From: G965240365 sp965240365
GTDB taxonomy: Bacteria > Pseudomonadota > Gammaproteobacteria > Eutrophobiales > Eutrophobiaceae
Assembly (NCBI GenBank): GCA_965240365.1
Contig: OZ251218.1
Location: 2,666,001 to 2,730,000 of the forward strand
Direction of reading: 5' to 3'
DNA: 64,000 bases
In this document: piece by piece, positions 1 to 7,578 of the stretch
Numbering within the stretch: the first letter of the stretch is position 1
Layout: each line of letters begins with the position of its first letter
Made by a program: the position numbers and the translations under genes
Notes under the pieces: model-generated
Database searches by the model: none
What the model was told of the DNA's origin: nothing
The model's input: the letters and a program-made list of their open reading frames with translations, nothing else

Positions 1-638
1 ATGAGGTCCGACAGTTCATACGGCTTTTTAAGCCGGCCTTTGGAATAAAGTTCAGCCAGATAGTCGCGTGTATGATGAAGCCATGCCGATTTGGAGCGAT
101 CCATAAACCAGTTCGCGCCGCGTGTTATCAATGGCCCCAGCAGCGGAATGGTTTCAACCGTCTCTTCCGCCATTTCCCGAACCGCCGTTACGCCATCGCC
201 GGCGCCATCACCGATAAGCTCCTGTGTTTTCGCCAGCCACGCATTTTCAATTTTGGGGAAGGGCTCTTCGGGGCGATATTCCTGCCACGCAATGTCAAAT
301 GCCAGATCGAAGGCCGGGCAACTTACACCGGCGCGAACAAACCCGTTGCGTATCCGGGCCAGCAATAAATCCGGATCCGATTTGTCACGCCCGTGCAGGT
401 CAAGCTCGGCAACACGAGGCTTTGCGCGATTTTCAGCCTTGGCCGCCGCAGACAGACGTCGCGCTATATGCCGGCATAATGCGGTCTTGCCCTGGCCACC
501 GGGGCCATAAAACACCAGCACTTTGCTGTCCGCGTTGCCAAGCTCAGACACGGCGCGCTCGATCATGCCAATCGGCCCATCACGATTTACGAAAATATCG
601 CGGGTGGTTTTCAATATATCCCTGCGCGGTCCGGCCAT
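1..638 (-). CDS. STAND-type P-loop ATPase, N-terminal part (runs off the window)
   Basis: Reading on the minus strand from ATG at 638-636, the frame is open to the window edge (about 212 codons). It begins MAGPRRDILKTTRDIFVNRD and reaches VLVFYGPGGQGKTALCRHIA at about residues 42-61, a good Walker A motif preceded by a hydrophobic beta strand, as in STAND/AAA-type NTPases (NB-ARC, NACHT and TPR-STAND families). The leader asking for a name or address domain (NRDGPIGMIERA) just before the P-loop is typical of STAND proteins. The C-terminal sensor region is outside the window, so the function is unknown. The location beside restriction and helicase remnants suggests a defence or signalling role, which is inference only. 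Confidence 0.75.
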   Translation of the reverse strand, partial: MAGPRRDILKTTRDIFVNRDGPIGMIERAVSELGNADSKVLVFYGPGGQGKTALCRHIARRLSAAAKAENRAKPRVAELDLHGRDKSDPDLLLARIRNGFVRAGVSCPAFDLAFDIAWQEYRPEEPFPKIENAWLAKTQELIGDGAGDGVTAVREMAEETVETIPLLGPLITRGANWFMDRSKSAWLHHTRDYLAELYSKGRLKKPYELSDL

Positions 639-847
639 AATCGGTATTCCTGGATTCGGTTAAGCGATAAACAATTATAACGGGGTCACGCCAGAACTTT
701 AAGGTTTTCGCGCATTATGACCGGCGCGTTGCGTTCAACGACCCGTTCGGCAATATCGACTTTTAGATGAGGTGACCCTGCATTCCTGCTAAAGCCCTGT
801 CCGCAGCAGGCAGACAGGATAACGGAAAGCTAAAACAACACCCCGTC

Positions 848-875
848 GTCATTCCGGCGAAGGCCGGAATCCAGG
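848..875. repeat. extragenic palindromic repeat, single unit
   Basis: GTCATTCCGGCGAAGGCCGG followed by AATCCAGG; a hairpin unit (CCGGC/GCCGG) of the repeat family found throughout this window. Confidence 0.8.
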
Positions 876-918
876 AGGGCGGGCCGGGATGTGAAATCAG
901 CGCCAGTCCTGTCTAATT

Positions 919-983
919 GTCATTCCCGCCCGGGCGGGAATGTATGGCATAAACCACTGGATTCCGGCCTTCGCCGGAATGAC
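919..983. repeat. composite palindromic repeat, two hairpins (BIME-like)
   Basis: Two hairpin units in one cassette: a GTCATTCCCGC..GCGGGAATG arm, a short spacer ending TAAACCACTGG, then ATTCCGGC..GCCGGAATGAC. The same 65-bp arrangement recurs at 7473-7536 and 31297-31361, and in reverse at 58679-58724, so it behaves as one dispersed element. Confidence 0.8.
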
Positions 984-1068
984 GGCGGGGGCGATAGGCG
1001 CATTATGAGCAATACTAACGATACCGTGGCCAGGATAGCTGGCACCTTATTTTAGATGAGGTGACCCT

Positions 1069-1230
1069 GGAAAAACGCCCGAATCGGGCACGATGCCGCG
1101 CTGAAACGGGTTATAATCGACCCGTTCGCGGATCACGCCGAGTTATTAAAGCAATTCAGCGACAATCGATCATTCGAAAAATGGCTGGGTGACACTATCT
1201 TTGGTGTGACCTATCAACAACAGGGTGGAT
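1069..1230 (+). pseudogene. C-terminal remnant of a helicase/restriction-type protein
   Basis: An open frame with no start codon runs from just after a stop near 1062 to TAA at 1228-1230. It encodes KRVIIDPFADHAELLKQFSD followed by NRSFEKWLGDTIFGVTYQ. This reads like the extreme C-terminus of DEAD/DEAH or type I/III restriction helicases (F..WL.DT.F..TY), which I recognise by pattern only. It ends 22 bases before the next gene, so it probably belonged to the same operon. It is 5'-truncated, with the 20-bp direct repeat at its broken end. Confidence 0.45.
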
Positions 1231-1251
1231 AACCCGCAACGGGAGAGCATT

Positions 1252-2277
1252 ATGGACGTTAAGGCCGCTGCCATTCGGGTCTTGCGGCAGGCGGGAACGG
1301 CATTGCACGCCAGGGACATTGCCGCGCGGATGATGGCCGCCGGTCTCTGGCAATCGCGGGGCAAGACCCCGGCTGCCACGGTCGCCGCCCGGCTTTATTC
1401 TGACATCAAGCAGGCGGGGAACCGATCGCCCTTCATCAAGGCGGGCGCCCAGACCTTCGCCCTGCGGGATTCTGCTGAAATGCCGAGCGGCGGCGGGCCG
1501 GCTGCCACGGCCGTTGAAAAATTACCAAAACCCTCCGCCGCGAACGCGGGCTTTTCCTTTTCCGATTGCGCCGAGAAGGTGCTTGAAGCGTTCGGCGACA
1601 AGCAGCCGATGCACTACAAAAGGATCACCGAGAAGGCTTTGCAGGAAGGCTGGCTGATTACGGGCGGCAAGACGCCGGAAGCCACGATGTACGCCCAGAT
1701 AATCAGCGAGACCAGGCGCCGGCAGAGACGCGGCGAGCGCCCCCGCTTTGTCCGACACGGCCGTGGCTATGTGGGCCTGAGCCAATGGCAGGGGCGCGGG
1801 CTGACGTTCGAGATCGAACAGCACAACCTCCGGGTCGGGGAGGCGCTGCGCGAGAAATTACGGGCCATGAAGCCCGATAAGTTTGAAGAACTCATCGAGC
1901 AGTTATTGCCGGAGATGGGTTTTGAGAAGGTCGAGTTGACCAGATTCAGAGGCGACGGCGGCATTGATGTCCGGGGCGACCTGGTGATAAGCGATGTGAT
2001 CCGCATCAGGATGGCCGTTCAGGTCAAGCGATGGGGGAAGAAAAACATCCAGGCCCCGGTAGTGCAGCAAGTGCGCGGCAGCCTGGGCGTGCACGAGCAG
2101 GGTATGATCATCACCACCAGCGATTTCAGCCCGGGCGCCGTCAGGGAAGCCGCCCAGCCAGACAAGAACCCCATCGCCCTGATGAACGGGCAACAACTTG
2201 TCATGCTGCTCATGGAACACGGTATCGGCGTCCACCGCTCAAGGCCGGATTTATTTGAGATCGATGAAGAATTCTGA
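1252..2277 (+). CDS. HARE-HTH / Mrr-type restriction endonuclease
   Basis: 341 residues. Two HARE-HTH modules come first (about 3-72, with ALHARDIAARM; and about 104-178, with PMHYKRITEKALQEGW). An Mrr_cat PD-(D/E)xK nuclease domain follows from about 205: FEELIEQLLPEMGFE, then GDGGIDV (D235/D239) and AVQVKRW (Q257, K259), the usual D...QxK active site. Mrr-type enzymes cut methylated or otherwise modified DNA, and HARE-HTH domains are proposed to sense modified DNA; both are family knowledge. I chose ATG 1252 because GGGAGAG lies 6 bases upstream; an in-frame ATG at 1225 has none. All catalytic positions look intact, although the genes around it are decayed. Confidence 0.88.
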   Translation: MDVKAAAIRVLRQAGTALHARDIAARMMAAGLWQSRGKTPAATVAARLYSDIKQAGNRSPFIKAGAQTFALRDSAEMPSGGGPAATAVEKLPKPSAANAGFSFSDCAEKVLEAFGDKQPMHYKRITEKALQEGWLITGGKTPEATMYAQIISETRRRQRRGERPRFVRHGRGYVGLSQWQGRGLTFEIEQHNLRVGEALREKLRAMKPDKFEELIEQLLPEMGFEKVELTRFRGDGGIDVRGDLVISDVIRIRMAVQVKRWGKKNIQAPVVQQVRGSLGVHEQGMIITTSDFSPGAVREAAQPDKNPIALMNGQQLVMLLMEHGIGVHRSRPDLFEIDEEF

Positions 2278-2497
2278 CCGCCTGATAATGCAAACAGGAT
2301 CAGCATTGTTTCTGGCAGGCATGGCTGTGGCAGGCGTAGAATGTGGAGGGTGGTTGGACAATATTTAGCGTTACCGTGCCGGGTTAAATCAGTCCGGCCG
2401 CTCGCGGACGCTTGAGCGCGGTCCGGCGAGAGAAACCGGAAGCGGCCCTTAAAATCCGGGCAGCGGTATTGTTGGACGGGATAGAAGCGCAGGATTA

Positions 2498-2647
2498 ATG
2501 TTCATTAAAGCTCGAAAGCAACTGATCGACTGGGTGCAGAAGCAACTCATCGGCCCGCCCGAGCCGGCGGCCGGGGGGTCGCGCCTGCGTGGTGTGCTGC
2601 CCACCGAGCGTTTCCCCTCGCCGCGCCATCGGCTTTGCGCAGATTAG
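2498..2647 (+). pseudogene. N-terminal fragment resembling DISARM helicase DrmA
   Basis: ATG at 2498 opens 49 codons beginning MFIKARKQLIDWVQKQLIGP, with LRGVLPTERFP some 10 residues later, before running into TAG. The pattern xRxxLxDWVxxxLIGP ... PxxRYP is how I remember the start of DrmA-type helicases (DISARM system). After TERFP the frame is lost and the sequence continues in another frame as a different gene fragment. No motor domain remains, so this is a relic. The assignment rests on a short match and could be wrong. Confidence 0.45.
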
Positions 2648-2867
2648 CGATTTCAAGGGGCTTGAGAGCGAAGTCGTTATCCTGGTCGATATGCCCGGCC
2701 CCGGCCACAGTGAATCCGTGCGCCCGCTGCATTATGTCGGCATGAGCAGGGCGCGCGCTGTTGAGCATGATCTATCGCTGACGCCGAGCAGGGCGAATCT
2801 CCCGAACAGAGTGGCCCCGCTATGGCCCGTGAGTGGCGGCAGAAAAGGCCGGGCTGCGGATTACTGA
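2625..2867 (+). pseudogene. C-terminal fragment of a UvrD/superfamily 1-type helicase
   Basis: In the frame ending at TGA 2867 the sequence reads IGFAQISDFKGLESEVVILV and then HYVGMSRARAVEHDLSL. These are the late helicase motifs of UvrD/RecB-like proteins (FKGLE...V and Y(V)xMSRA). Nothing upstream in the frame resembles the ATPase core. It is fused directly to the DrmA-like fragment, so a deletion has joined the start of one gene to the end of another. It is non-functional as a helicase. Confidence 0.6.
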
Positions 2868-2995
2868 GGCAAAAAACATTGGCAGAGCCGCTCAGGCTAA
2901 GGTAAAGCGGCATTCAAGCAATAATTAATGCGCAGGTTTGTTACTTACAAGATTAACCAAGTGTGCTACCGTATCTCTATGGGAAGAGATAGCAA

Positions 2996-3292
2996 TTGAT
3001 TCGGACTTTTCGGGACCGCTGGCTAAGAGAGTTTTATCTGCAAGATAAAACCAGCAAGAAGATACCCGCTGAAGTCGAAGGCCGATTGTTCCGCAAGCTA
3101 CAGTTAATTGATGACGCGACCTCTGATCTTGACTTGCGGTCGCCTCCCGGTAATCATTTTGAAAAGTTGAGAGGAAATCTGGCCGGTAAGTGCTCAATTC
3201 GCGTCAACAGACAGTGGCGATTGATCTTTACCTGGTCGGGCGAACGTGGTGAGGCCCGGGATATCTATCTGGATAACCACGATTATCATTGA
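2996..3292 (+). CDS. higB: type II toxin, HigB/RelE family mRNA interferase
   Basis: 98 residues. It starts MIRTFRDRWLREFY, carries FEKLRGNLAGKCSIRVNRQWR and ends with YLDNHDYH. This matches the HigB pattern (short RelE fold, L.G...G..SI.VN..WR..F, ending in ..YH). HigB cleaves mRNA at the ribosome; HigA neutralises it. The start is TTG at 2996, as no ATG is available, with GGGAAGAG just upstream. The toxin precedes the antitoxin, which is the normal higBA order. Its stop lies 8 bases before the higA ATG, so the two are surely co-transcribed. Confidence 0.9.
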   Translation: MIRTFRDRWLREFYLQDKTSKKIPAEVEGRLFRKLQLIDDATSDLDLRSPPGNHFEKLRGNLAGKCSIRVNRQWRLIFTWSGERGEARDIYLDNHDYH

Positions 3293-3300
3293 GGCAGGCG

Positions 3301-3603
3301 ATGAATATCACAAAACGAAAACCCGTGAGTGTCGGTGAAATGCTGACTGAGGAATTCCTCGCGCCCATGGCGCTGAGCCGGGCGCAACTGGCCGGGGCGA
3401 TGGGCGTCAGTCAAAAAATCGTCAATGAATTGTGTGCTAATCGCCGCGCCATCACAGCCGACACGGCGCTAATGCTGGCCAGGGTATTTGGTAACAGCGC
3501 TGATTTCTGGTTGAATTTGCAACAACGTAACGAGCTCTGGAAGGCGCTTAACACACCAGAGCGGCGGGCCCGGATCGACAAGGCCAAACCGATTGCCGCC
3601 TGA
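3301..3603 (+). CDS. higA: antitoxin HigA, XRE-type HTH
   Basis: 100 residues. ITKRKPVSVGEMLTEEFLAP is the typical HigA opening. It is followed by a helix-turn-helix (LSRAQLAGAMGVSQKIVNEL, about 25-44) and the family signature NSADFWLNLQ. It binds HigB and represses the operon through the HTH. ATG 3301 is preferred because GAGGCAGG lies directly upstream; a TTG at 3289 would overlap higB. A damaged copy of its last codons occurs at 4085-4126. Confidence 0.9.
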   Translation: MNITKRKPVSVGEMLTEEFLAPMALSRAQLAGAMGVSQKIVNELCANRRAITADTALMLARVFGNSADFWLNLQQRNELWKALNTPERRARIDKAKPIAA

Positions 3604-3886
3604 GTCAGATTGAGCATGATATTTAGCATGGTATTGCTGTCTGCCATTGAAATTAAATAGAAAAAATGGCTCGTTTACAATTGAGTGGGAGTGATTTTAG
3701 CGGACGTAGTCCACGCGAACACCTCTCTATACTGCATCGGCTAACCCGCTTTATATGTTCGTCAATTTAATAGCAATGCCAGAGTGCCATAATAAGCAAG
3801 GTGTTTTTTCTACAGCGGCTTCAATGACAAGCTCTTATACGGGCCTAATGCTGGCCCCGGCCTTAAGCGCAAGGATCTAGCGCCAG
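3604..3886. other. AT-richer intergenic stretch
   Basis: 283 bases between higA and the fragment below. I see no gene, no clear terminator hairpin and no repeat of the families found elsewhere. Confidence 0.4.
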
Positions 3887-4126
3887 CCCTTTCTCTTTTC
3901 TCAGACTGACATTCGCGGATTTGCCGAAGATCGGGATCCCCGTTACAGTCAGCTACTGGTCCGTCAATTGATCCCGAATCCGGACCAGATGGCCCATGCT
4001 TTGGCGCGCAAAATCAACTGGCGCATTCAGCCCTTCGGTAGTCCAGGCAGTGAGTGCGAAATAAGGGACTATTCCCTTACAAAGCGGCGCGCTCGGATCG
4101 GGAAGGGCAAACCGATTGCCGTGTGA
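3887..4126 (+). pseudogene. gene remnant ending in a duplicated HigA tail
   Basis: A start-less open frame encodes DIRGFAEDRDPRYSQLLVRQ and continues as protein-like sequence (LIPNPDQMAHALARKINWRI). It ends in KRRARIGKGKPIAV then TGA. The last 14 residues nearly repeat the end of HigA (RRARIDKAKPIA), and the DNA matches there too. It therefore looks like a fusion of an unidentified gene fragment with the 3' end of a second higA copy. No ribosome site or start codon is visible. Confidence 0.5.
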
Positions 4127-4146
4127 CAGCGGCGGGAGTATCTGCA

Positions 4147-4716
4147 ATGAAGATGATGATTCTACATGCCGGTCTGATTTTATTTGCCCTCAGCCTCGGC
4201 CTGACAGGTTTTGCTGACGCCAGGGCAGATTTTACCGCATTGCGGGCGGAGGTTGAGCAGCAGGCCCGGGAGGGGCAGGTCGAGGCGCAGTATGATCTGG
4301 GCGTGATGCACTATCGCGGCGATGGCGTGCCGAGGGATTTTAAGCAGGCCGCGGACTGGTTTCTAAAGGCGGCGCAACAGGACTTTGCCGCCGCGCAGCA
4401 TAATCTGGCCGTGATGTATTACCACGGCCAGGGTTTCCCCAGGGATTATGGTCAGGCCGCAAAATGGCTGCGCAAAGCGGCAGAGCAGGGCAAGGCCGAT
4501 TCACAGGCGATCCTCGGTCTTATGTATCTCAAGGGGCAGGGCTTACCGAAGGATTATGTCCGTGGCCATGTATGGCTCAGCCTCGCCGAGGCAAACGGCA
4601 TGGCCGGCGCGTTTGAAAATTCAGGCGCTATAGAGGCACTGATGACCGCCGATCAGATCGCGGAGGCAAAGCGGTTGGCGGAGGCATGTCAGCGACAGCG
4701 CTATAAGGGCTGTTAA
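4147..4716 (+). CDS. Sel1-repeat protein, periplasmic
   Basis: 189 residues. An N-terminal signal peptide (MKMMILHAGLILFALSLGL, cleavage probably after ADA or ARA) is followed by three Sel1-like repeats of 36 residues: AQYDLGVMHYRGDGVPRDF, AQHNLAVMYYHGQGFPRDY and SQAILGLMYLKGQGLPKDY. Each carries the A..W...A..G signature between repeats. Sel1 repeats are TPR-like protein-binding scaffolds; the partner is unknown. ATG 4147 was chosen because it starts the signal peptide and has GGGAG upstream; the frame is open further back but out of keeping. Confidence 0.85.
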   Translation: MKMMILHAGLILFALSLGLTGFADARADFTALRAEVEQQAREGQVEAQYDLGVMHYRGDGVPRDFKQAADWFLKAAQQDFAAAQHNLAVMYYHGQGFPRDYGQAAKWLRKAAEQGKADSQAILGLMYLKGQGLPKDYVRGHVWLSLAEANGMAGAFENSGAIEALMTADQIAEAKRLAEACQRQRYKGC

Positions 4717-4792
4717 AGTGCCGCATGTCAATTCGGCCTGTCCGCCAGAGCCGCTCATTGCTGTCAGGCCCTAAGGCAGGAATGGCGATCTC

Positions 4793-5251
4793 ATGCAGGA
4801 TCCTGCTTACTGGATGCGGCGCGCCCTGGAGTTGGCAAGGCAGGCCGAGCGCTCGGGCGAGGTCCCGGTGGGCGCCGTTATTGTGTTTGAAGACAAGCTG
4901 ATCGGCGAAGGCTGGAACCGGCCTGTCGCCAGCCATGACCCGTCCGCCCATGCCGAGATTATGGCCTTGCGTCAGGCCGGCGCAACGATGAAGAATTACC
5001 GTCTGCCCGGCGCAAGCATGTATGTCAGCCTGGAGCCGTGCGCCATGTGCGCCGGCGCGTTGATCCATGCGCGTCTGTCCAGGCTGGTGTATGCCATTGC
5101 CGACCCAAAGTCCGGCGCCTGTGGCAGCGTCTTTAATCTCCTGCAAGGCAAGGAATTGAATCACCGGGTGCAAATAGAGCAAGGCGTGCTGGCCGAACCA
5201 TGCCGGGCCGTGTTGCAGGCTTTTTTCAGGGCAAAAAGAGGCCGTCAATGA
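4793..5251 (+). CDS. tadA: tRNA-specific adenosine deaminase TadA
   Basis: 152 residues, full length for the family. It has the zinc deaminase motifs HAEIMALR (H53, E55 as the proton shuttle) and EPCAMCAGAL (C83, C86). TadA converts A34 to inosine in tRNA-Arg(ACG), letting it read CGU, CGC and CGA. Its TGA overlaps the ATG of the next gene by 4 bases (ATGA), so the two are translationally coupled. Confidence 0.95.
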   Translation: MQDPAYWMRRALELARQAERSGEVPVGAVIVFEDKLIGEGWNRPVASHDPSAHAEIMALRQAGATMKNYRLPGASMYVSLEPCAMCAGALIHARLSRLVYAIADPKSGACGSVFNLLQGKELNHRVQIEQGVLAEPCRAVLQAFFRAKRGRQ

Positions 5252-5739
5252 ATACCGCGGAAAGTCAGGCCGGGCGGCTTGCGCGGCTGTTGCTTAAATG
5301 TTCAGGGCAACTGGTCACGGCCGAGTCCTGCACGGGGGGCGGTCTGGCAGAGATTTTGACGCGCCTGCCCGGCAGTTCGAACTGGTTTGAGCGTGGCTAT
5401 GTCACTTATTCCAACGAGGCCAAGATGGAACTGCTGGATGTCCGCCGCGAGACGCTGGCGCGCTATGGCGCGGTCAGCGAGCAAACGGCAAGAGAGATGG
5501 TCATCGGCGCCGTTAAGCACAGTCATGCGCGGCTTGGCGTTGCTATCACCGGCATCGCCGGCCCCGGCGGCGGCGCGCCCGAAAAACCGGTCGGCACGGT
5601 CTGCCTGGGCTGGTATCTGCCGGAGGCGGAGGTCAGGACCAGGCGCGTTGTGTTTGAAGGCGATCGGCGGACGGTCAGGGAACAGTCCTGTTTATGCGCA
5701 TTGCAGGGCCTGCTGGCCGGCCTGGAGCGTGGCGACTGA
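5248..5739 (+). CDS. pncC: nicotinamide-nucleotide amidase, CinA C-terminal family
   Basis: 163 residues corresponding to the stand-alone CinA C-terminal domain. Motifs: TAESCTGGGLAE, VTYSNEAKMELL, YGAVSE and AITGIAGPGGG. The enzyme deamidates NMN to nicotinate mononucleotide in pyridine-nucleotide salvage. Placement directly before recA is common in Proteobacteria. The start ATG at 5248 overlaps tadA; a longer frame from 5200 lies inside tadA and is rejected. Confidence 0.93.
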   Translation: MNTAESQAGRLARLLLKCSGQLVTAESCTGGGLAEILTRLPGSSNWFERGYVTYSNEAKMELLDVRRETLARYGAVSEQTAREMVIGAVKHSHARLGVAITGIAGPGGGAPEKPVGTVCLGWYLPEAEVRTRRVVFEGDRRTVREQSCLCALQGLLAGLERGD

Positions 5740-5926
5740 TTTTGCCGGCGACGGGCAGGCCCGGAACAGGCCGCCGGGGACGCCCGCGCCGCCGTCCCGC
5801 GCCGCTCAGGGATAAAGCAGGGACACAAAACCAAAGACATCTAAAAGAATATAAACTATCCTTGTCATTCCCGGCCGTTGCAACTCACGGCGCGGCATTC
5901 GGCAATTTGAAGCGGAGATAAAGATA

Positions 5927-7006
5927 ATGGGTGCAGCAAGTATGGAAGATGACAAGAAGCGGGCGCTGTCGATGGCGCTCGGCCAGATTGAAAAACAATT
6001 TGGCAAGGGATCCGTGATGAAGATGGGCGACCGGCCCGTGGTCGGGATCCCGACCGTGAGCACCGGTTCCCTCGGGCTCGACATTGCCCTGGGCGCGGGC
6101 GGCCTGCCTTATGGCCGCATCGTTGAAATCTACGGGCCGGAATCCTCCGGCAAAACCACCCTGACCCTGTCCGCGATTGCCGAGGCGCAAAAACAGGGCA
6201 AGACCTGCGCCTTTATAGACGCCGAGCACGCGCTTGACCCGGTTTATGCGGAAAAGCTCGGCGTGAATATTGATGATCTGCTGGTCTCGCAGCCGGACAC
6301 GGGCGAGCAGGCCCTTGAAATCTGCGACATGCTGGTGCGCAGCGGCGCGGTCGAACTGGTGGTGATCGACTCGGTCGCGGCGCTCGTGCCCAGGGCCGAG
6401 ATAGAGGGCGAGATGGGCGATTCCCACATGGGCCTCGCGGCCCGTTTGATGTCTCAGGCGCTGCGAAAACTCACCGGCAATATCAAGCGCGCGAATTGCT
6501 GTGTCATCTTTATCAACCAGATCCGCATGAAGATCGGCGTTATGTTCGGCAATCCCGAGACCACGACCGGCGGCAATGCCCTCAAATTTTACGCCTCCGT
6601 GCGGCTGGATATCCGCCGTATCGGCGCCATCAAGAAGGCCGACGAAGTGGTCGGCAATGAGACCCGGGTCAAGGTGGTCAAGAACAAGATCGCGCCGCCC
6701 TTCAAGCAGGCCGAGTTTGATATTTTATACGGCGAGGGTATCTCGCGTCTGGGTGAAATTATCGAACTCGGCGTGAAACAGGGCCTGATTGACAAGGCCG
6801 GCGCCTGGTACAGCTATGGCGATGAACGTATCGGGCAGGGCAAGGACAATGTCCGCAATTACCTGAAAGAAAACCCGGAGATTGCCGAACGGCTCGAAAA
6901 GGCGCTGCGCGAGAAATTACTGCCCGGCGCGGCCGCGGAACAGGCCGGCCCGGACTCCGGCCCTGGCGCCGGCAAGGCCGCGAAAAAAGCCGGGGCGGCC
7001 CCCTGA
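5927..7006 (+). CDS. recA: recombinase RecA
   Basis: 359 residues, slightly longer than the usual 340-355. Walker A GPESSGKT is at 70-77, Walker B VELVVIDS at 142-149, and the L2 DNA-binding loop with GNPETTTGGNALKF at about 208-221. The acidic or alanine-rich tail is low complexity (GPGAGKAAKKAGAAP). It catalyses strand exchange in recombination and LexA self-cleavage in the SOS response. The start at 5927 has GGAG ten bases upstream. I looked for a CTGT-N8-ACAG LexA box in the 187-base leader and did not find one. Confidence 0.98.
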   Translation: MGAASMEDDKKRALSMALGQIEKQFGKGSVMKMGDRPVVGIPTVSTGSLGLDIALGAGGLPYGRIVEIYGPESSGKTTLTLSAIAEAQKQGKTCAFIDAEHALDPVYAEKLGVNIDDLLVSQPDTGEQALEICDMLVRSGAVELVVIDSVAALVPRAEIEGEMGDSHMGLAARLMSQALRKLTGNIKRANCCVIFINQIRMKIGVMFGNPETTTGGNALKFYASVRLDIRRIGAIKKADEVVGNETRVKVVKNKIAPPFKQAEFDILYGEGISRLGEIIELGVKQGLIDKAGAWYSYGDERIGQGKDNVRNYLKENPEIAERLEKALREKLLPGAAAEQAGPDSGPGAGKAAKKAGAAP

Positions 7007-7017
7007 GCGGCGATTTA

Positions 7018-7434
7018 TTGCAAAGGGCCTGTGATCTGCTCGCAAGGCGCGAGCACACCCGCGCGGAACTGCGCCACAAGCTCGCGCGCGGCGGCGCGGC
7101 CGCGGCCCGGATCGAGGCCGTGCTGGCGCAACTCGCGGCCGAAGGTTTGCAAAGCGATGCGCGTTTTGCCGAACACTTTGTCCAGCAGCGGGTCAATAAG
7201 GGGCAGGGCCCCATGAAGATTCGCCAGGCATTGCAGCAGCGCGGGGTTGAGCCGGAGTTGATATTGCAATATCTGGATGCCGGGCAGATCGACTGGCTGA
7301 CGCTTGCCCGCCGGGTGCGGGCCGGGAAGTTTGGCGAGACGCCCCCGGCCGATGATCAAAACAGGGCAAGACAGGCGCGCTTCCTGTACAGTCGCGGCTT
7401 TGGCGGCGATGTTATTAACAGGGCGATTAAATAG
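7018..7434 (+). CDS. recX: regulatory protein RecX
   Basis: 138 residues of three-helix repeats, with ACDLLARREHTRAELRHKL near the start, LAAEGLQSDARFAEHFVQQR and QALQQRGVEPELI, characteristic of RecX, which caps and inhibits RecA filaments. The only reasonable start is TTG at 7018, 12 bases after the recA stop. A CTG at 7003 would overlap recA. A rare start codon and tight spacing fit low-level expression coupled to recA. Confidence 0.9.
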   Translation: MQRACDLLARREHTRAELRHKLARGGAAAARIEAVLAQLAAEGLQSDARFAEHFVQQRVNKGQGPMKIRQALQQRGVEPELILQYLDAGQIDWLTLARRVRAGKFGETPPADDQNRARQARFLYSRGFGGDVINRAIK

Positions 7435-7472
7435 GTTTGCCTGTGGTAGGCAGGCTGGAACAAGGCCTTATC

Positions 7473-7536
7473 GTCATTCCCGCTGCGCGGGAATGTATAG
7501 TAAAAACCACTGGATTCCGGCCTGCGCCGGAATGAC
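7473..7536. repeat. composite palindromic repeat, two hairpins
   Basis: The same cassette as at 919-983: a CCCGC..GCGGG hairpin, a short A-rich spacer with AACCACTGG, then a CCGGC..GCCGG hairpin. It sits between recX and alaS and could act as a transcription boundary. Confidence 0.8.
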
Positions 7537-7578
7537 GTTAATCAGATTCCAAACTGAACGATTAATACTTAAACAGCA

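Larger units (their letters stand above)
639..1068. other. non-coding stretch with palindromic repeats and a 20-bp direct repeat
   Basis: No convincing gene. It contains two extragenic palindromes (listed separately) and an exact 20-bp direct repeat, TTTTAGATGAGGTGACCCTG, at 761-780 and 1050-1069. A frame ending at 765 (ending FNDPFGNIDF then TAG) may be the tail of a lost gene. The direct repeat would fit deletion or duplication of a segment during decay of a defence locus. Confidence 0.5.

Noticed and set aside
5740..5926. LexA/SOS box before recA
   Set aside because: No CTGT-N8-ACAG or close variant is seen in the 187-base leader.
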